From contig JAUCBJ010006889.1 of NCBI GenBank assembly GCA_032718475.1, forward strand, positions 1 through 50,000: 50,000 nucleotides of DNA. Direction: 5' to 3'. The notes beneath the pieces are model-generated. The model ran no database searches, was not told the origin of the DNA, and saw only the letters and a list, made by a program, of their open reading frames with translations. Of this stretch, positions 46,360 through 50,000 are shown piece by piece. The translations under genes were made by a program, and so were the position numbers. Source of the stretch: Nemertoderma westbladi. Taxonomy: Eukaryota; Xenacoelomorpha; Nemertodermatida; Nemertodermatidae. Positions within the stretch are counted from its first letter, which is position 1. Every line of letters starts with the position of its first letter.

Positions 46360-48580
46360 CGGCGAGCTCATGCCCCAATAATGAGAGGCCGTGTTGGTCA
46401 AAGGCTACTGATAAAGATAAACTTGCCTATGCTGATAAGTGCGATGAGCTTCTGCGGAAAGTATCAGTTCCATGGTCTGCCATCAATTGCACTACAGTAC
46501 TACAAACTGTTCACAACACACTGCCAACATTGATAAATTTTACAATGATATAGTGAATGCTATGCGGTCTGCAGACTCTAACACAATTCCCCACACCAAT
46601 AATCTTCGAGATAACAACGCAGGCTGCACTAAACACATTCCTGGTTGGAACGAGATGGTTCGTTCCAAGTATTCTCATTCAAGGGAGCTGTTTTTGCTGT
46701 GCGACAACTTGGAAGTCCGAAGTCTGGATTGCTGCACCAACAGGTTCTCAAGGCGAAGGCGCAGTTTAAGCTGGCACTCCGTCAGTGTAGAAAAGCAGAG
46801 TCTCAGACTCGATCCAACCGTCTAGCTGAGTCATTATCGAGCGAAGACAGCAAGAAATTCTGGAATAATGTTAAATCTCAGTCAACCACACGTTCTACAC
46901 CGCCTAACTCGGTGGATGATGCAGTTGGATCCGCTGAAGTATGCGGGATGTGGGCCAACAAATATGAATCTATATTTAATTCAGTTAAACCGGACCAGTC
47001 ACCCGACTCGGAACGGGTATATGCTGCAGTTTCCAATGTGCAATTTAGTATTGATATGCTTGTGTCTCCTAAAGAAATTACTACCGCTATCAATGAGCTA
47101 AAGTTAGATAAGGCGGCAGGACATGATTTTATTTATTCTGAGCACATTTTATATTCATCTAATCGTCTTAATATTTATATTAGTTTTTTATTTTCTTGTT
47201 TTTTTATACATGGTTTTTTACCTTCCAATTTGATGCGTTCTAATATCTTGCCGGTATTGAAAGATAGGAATGGTAGTGTTATCGAATCTAATAATTACCG
47301 TCCCATTGCTTTGGCAACGATTCTCGGTAAGCTATTGGAAATCGTAATATTACAGCGAATTGAAAATCTCATTACAACAACCGATAACCAGTTTGGTTAT
47401 AAACGTGGGACCGGCACGGAGTTGTGTATATTTACAATTAAGGAATTAATTAATTATTATTTAAGGAATGGCTCCAACGTATATATTTGTTTCTTGGACG
47501 CTTCAAAGGCTTTCGATAAGATCAATCATACCAAACTATTTAGTAAACTTTTACTTAGAGGGGTACCAAACTATATTTTACGTGTGATCCATTTTTGGTA
47601 TACTAATCAGTCAATGGTTATATTATGGGGTGGTTATATGTCTAATCCCTTTGGCTGCTCCAACGGAACTAGACAGGGAAGCATATTGGCGGCACCTTAC
47701 TTCTTCAATCTATATAATGATAAATTAAGTGTACAATTATCTAGCTGTGGGCTGGGCGCACGACTTGGATATGTAGCTGTCAATCATTATTTTTATGCGG
47801 ATGATATATGTCTTATATCTACGTCGCCTAGTGCCTTACAATCACTTGTTGACATTTGTTCTGATTATGCGTATTGCAACTCCATTACATTTAATGCTAA
47901 GAAATCTAAATGTATATTTTTACACAGTTCTCACCGTTTAACAATTTCTAATACAATGATCGTATTGGACAGTGTTGTGCTTGAATGTGTTCCTAAATAT
48001 AAATATCTCGGTCACTATATCACATCTGATTTCTCGGATGATACTGATATTAGGAACCAAACTAGATCTTTTTACGCACGTGCTAATTTGCTTATTAGGA
48101 CCTTCAGTAACTGCTCTCCCCATGTGAAGCTACAATTGTTTATTTCTTATTGCTCTAATGTTTATTGTAATGCTCTTTGGGCTGACAGCTATTTTTGTGA
48201 GTCAACTCTTAATCGATTAAATGTAGCGTATAACAACACAGTGCGACGTTTATTTGGTTTTAAACGCGATGACAGTGCTAGTGGTATGCTGGTCTCCCTT
48301 GGCCTTAAATCAATTGTACATATCCGACGCTTTTCACTATTTAGTTTATTTAATCGTGTAGCCAACTCGCAAAATTCTATTTTAATTAATATTAGCTGTA
48401 TATGTTTTAACGTGTCTCAGGTATACGATAGTTACCTGAGATGCCGAATTTAAATTAACTTGTACCCTCTCTTTTTATTGTCTTTTATAGTATAGTTTTA
48501 ATTTGTAATATAGTGTAATGTGCTCTATGGATATTTTAATATTAATATTCGGATTAAATGAGAAATAAATAAATAAGCTG
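46360..48580 (+). mobile_element. LINE, 5'-truncated, with (AAATA)n tail
   Basis: Coding remains start near 46375 (WSKATDKDKLAYADKCDELL) and shift frame twice (about 46540 and 46690) before a long RT frame. A 3' region ends in GAGAAATAAATAAATAAG at about 48560-48577. No endonuclease is present. The same family left the fragment at 45180-45645. Confidence 0.8.
46645..48453 (+). pseudogene. LINE reverse transcriptase, long open frame
   Basis: A 602-codon frame whose first ~20 codons are out of the ancestral frame. It contains KAKAQFKLALRQCRKAESQT (linker helix), ITTAINELKLDKAAGHDFI, NNYRPIALATILGKLLE, DNQFGYKRGTGTELCIF, VYICFLDASKAFDKINHTKL, GTRQGSILAAPYFFNLYNDK, and the catalytic HYFYADDICLISTS, then YKYLGHYITSD and a C-terminus with NTVRRLFGFKRDD. 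All RT catalytic residues are present and uninterrupted, so the RT is well preserved, but without endonuclease or a proper start it is not autonomous. Resemblance is to the CR1 group in the broad sense, maybe Rex1/Babar-like. Confidence 0.85.
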
Positions 48581-48662
48581 TTATTGGTGTTATTTAACCA
48601 TTGCGCCGATGTCGTTTTTTCGTTTATCTCTATTTTTCGAGCCCAGAGGCTATGGACGGAGT

Positions 48663-50000
<1,338 letters not shown>

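Overview
The window is repeat-dominated DNA from an animal genome. BEL/Pao retrotransposons, which are known only from metazoans, are present twice. They sit with several LINE (non-LTR) families, hAT- and piggyBac-type cut-and-paste remnants, tRNA-derived short elements and very long microsatellites. An invertebrate is likely, but nothing here fixes the species. I found no convincing intact host gene; the best host-gene candidate is a broken acidic zinc-finger-like reading frame on the minus strand (39759 to about 37560).

Layout. 1-830: most of an LTR, cut by the window edge, lying in a LINE relic (831-1180). 1181-3650: AT-rich spacer and a minisatellite. 3651-8880: 5' part of a decayed BEL/Pao-like element (LTR plus gag). 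Its Asn-rich segment is interrupted by a minus-strand LINE tail (about 6090-6974), and it stops at a (CAGCCT)n array. 9614-12627: a frameshifted LINE with endonuclease and reverse transcriptase. 12729-30080: a complete, young 17.35-kb BEL/Pao element with two 1195-bp LTRs of about three differences and the 5-bp duplication ACAGC. 30150-33625: a palindromic repeat split by a 5'-truncated LINE, which itself holds a probable solo LTR. 34137-35815: (GTGA)n and (CAGCCW)n arrays. 36079-37539: a hAT-type element with 8-bp duplication TGCTGGAG. 37560-39759: the acidic relic, split at TTAA by a piggyBac-type element that carries a 163-bp satellite. 40270-46340: inverted-repeat (foldback/MITE) elements, tRNA-like units and LINE tails. 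46360-48580: another LINE. 48663-50000: perfect (CCAG)n running off the window.

The main object is the large BEL/Pao element. Its order is LTR, 2.3-kb repeat-rich leader, a 241-codon ORF of unknown function, gag, an in-frame UGA, pol (zinc knuckles, protease, RT, RNase H, integrase), 1.6 kb AT-rich DNA, two small ORFs in the same frame separated by one stop, a decayed basic ORF, purine tract, LTR. Three things stand out. First, the 16 nt just after the 5' LTR, where a tRNA primer site belongs, are perfectly complementary to a segment of the element's own LTR, which suggests self-priming; the second BEL-like element has a weaker (10 nt) version. Second, gag has no usable AUG and there is a phase-matching splice option from the upstream ORF. 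Third, the gag/pol junction holds a cluster of near-consensus splice donors, and accessory ORFs occupy the usual env position without membrane segments.
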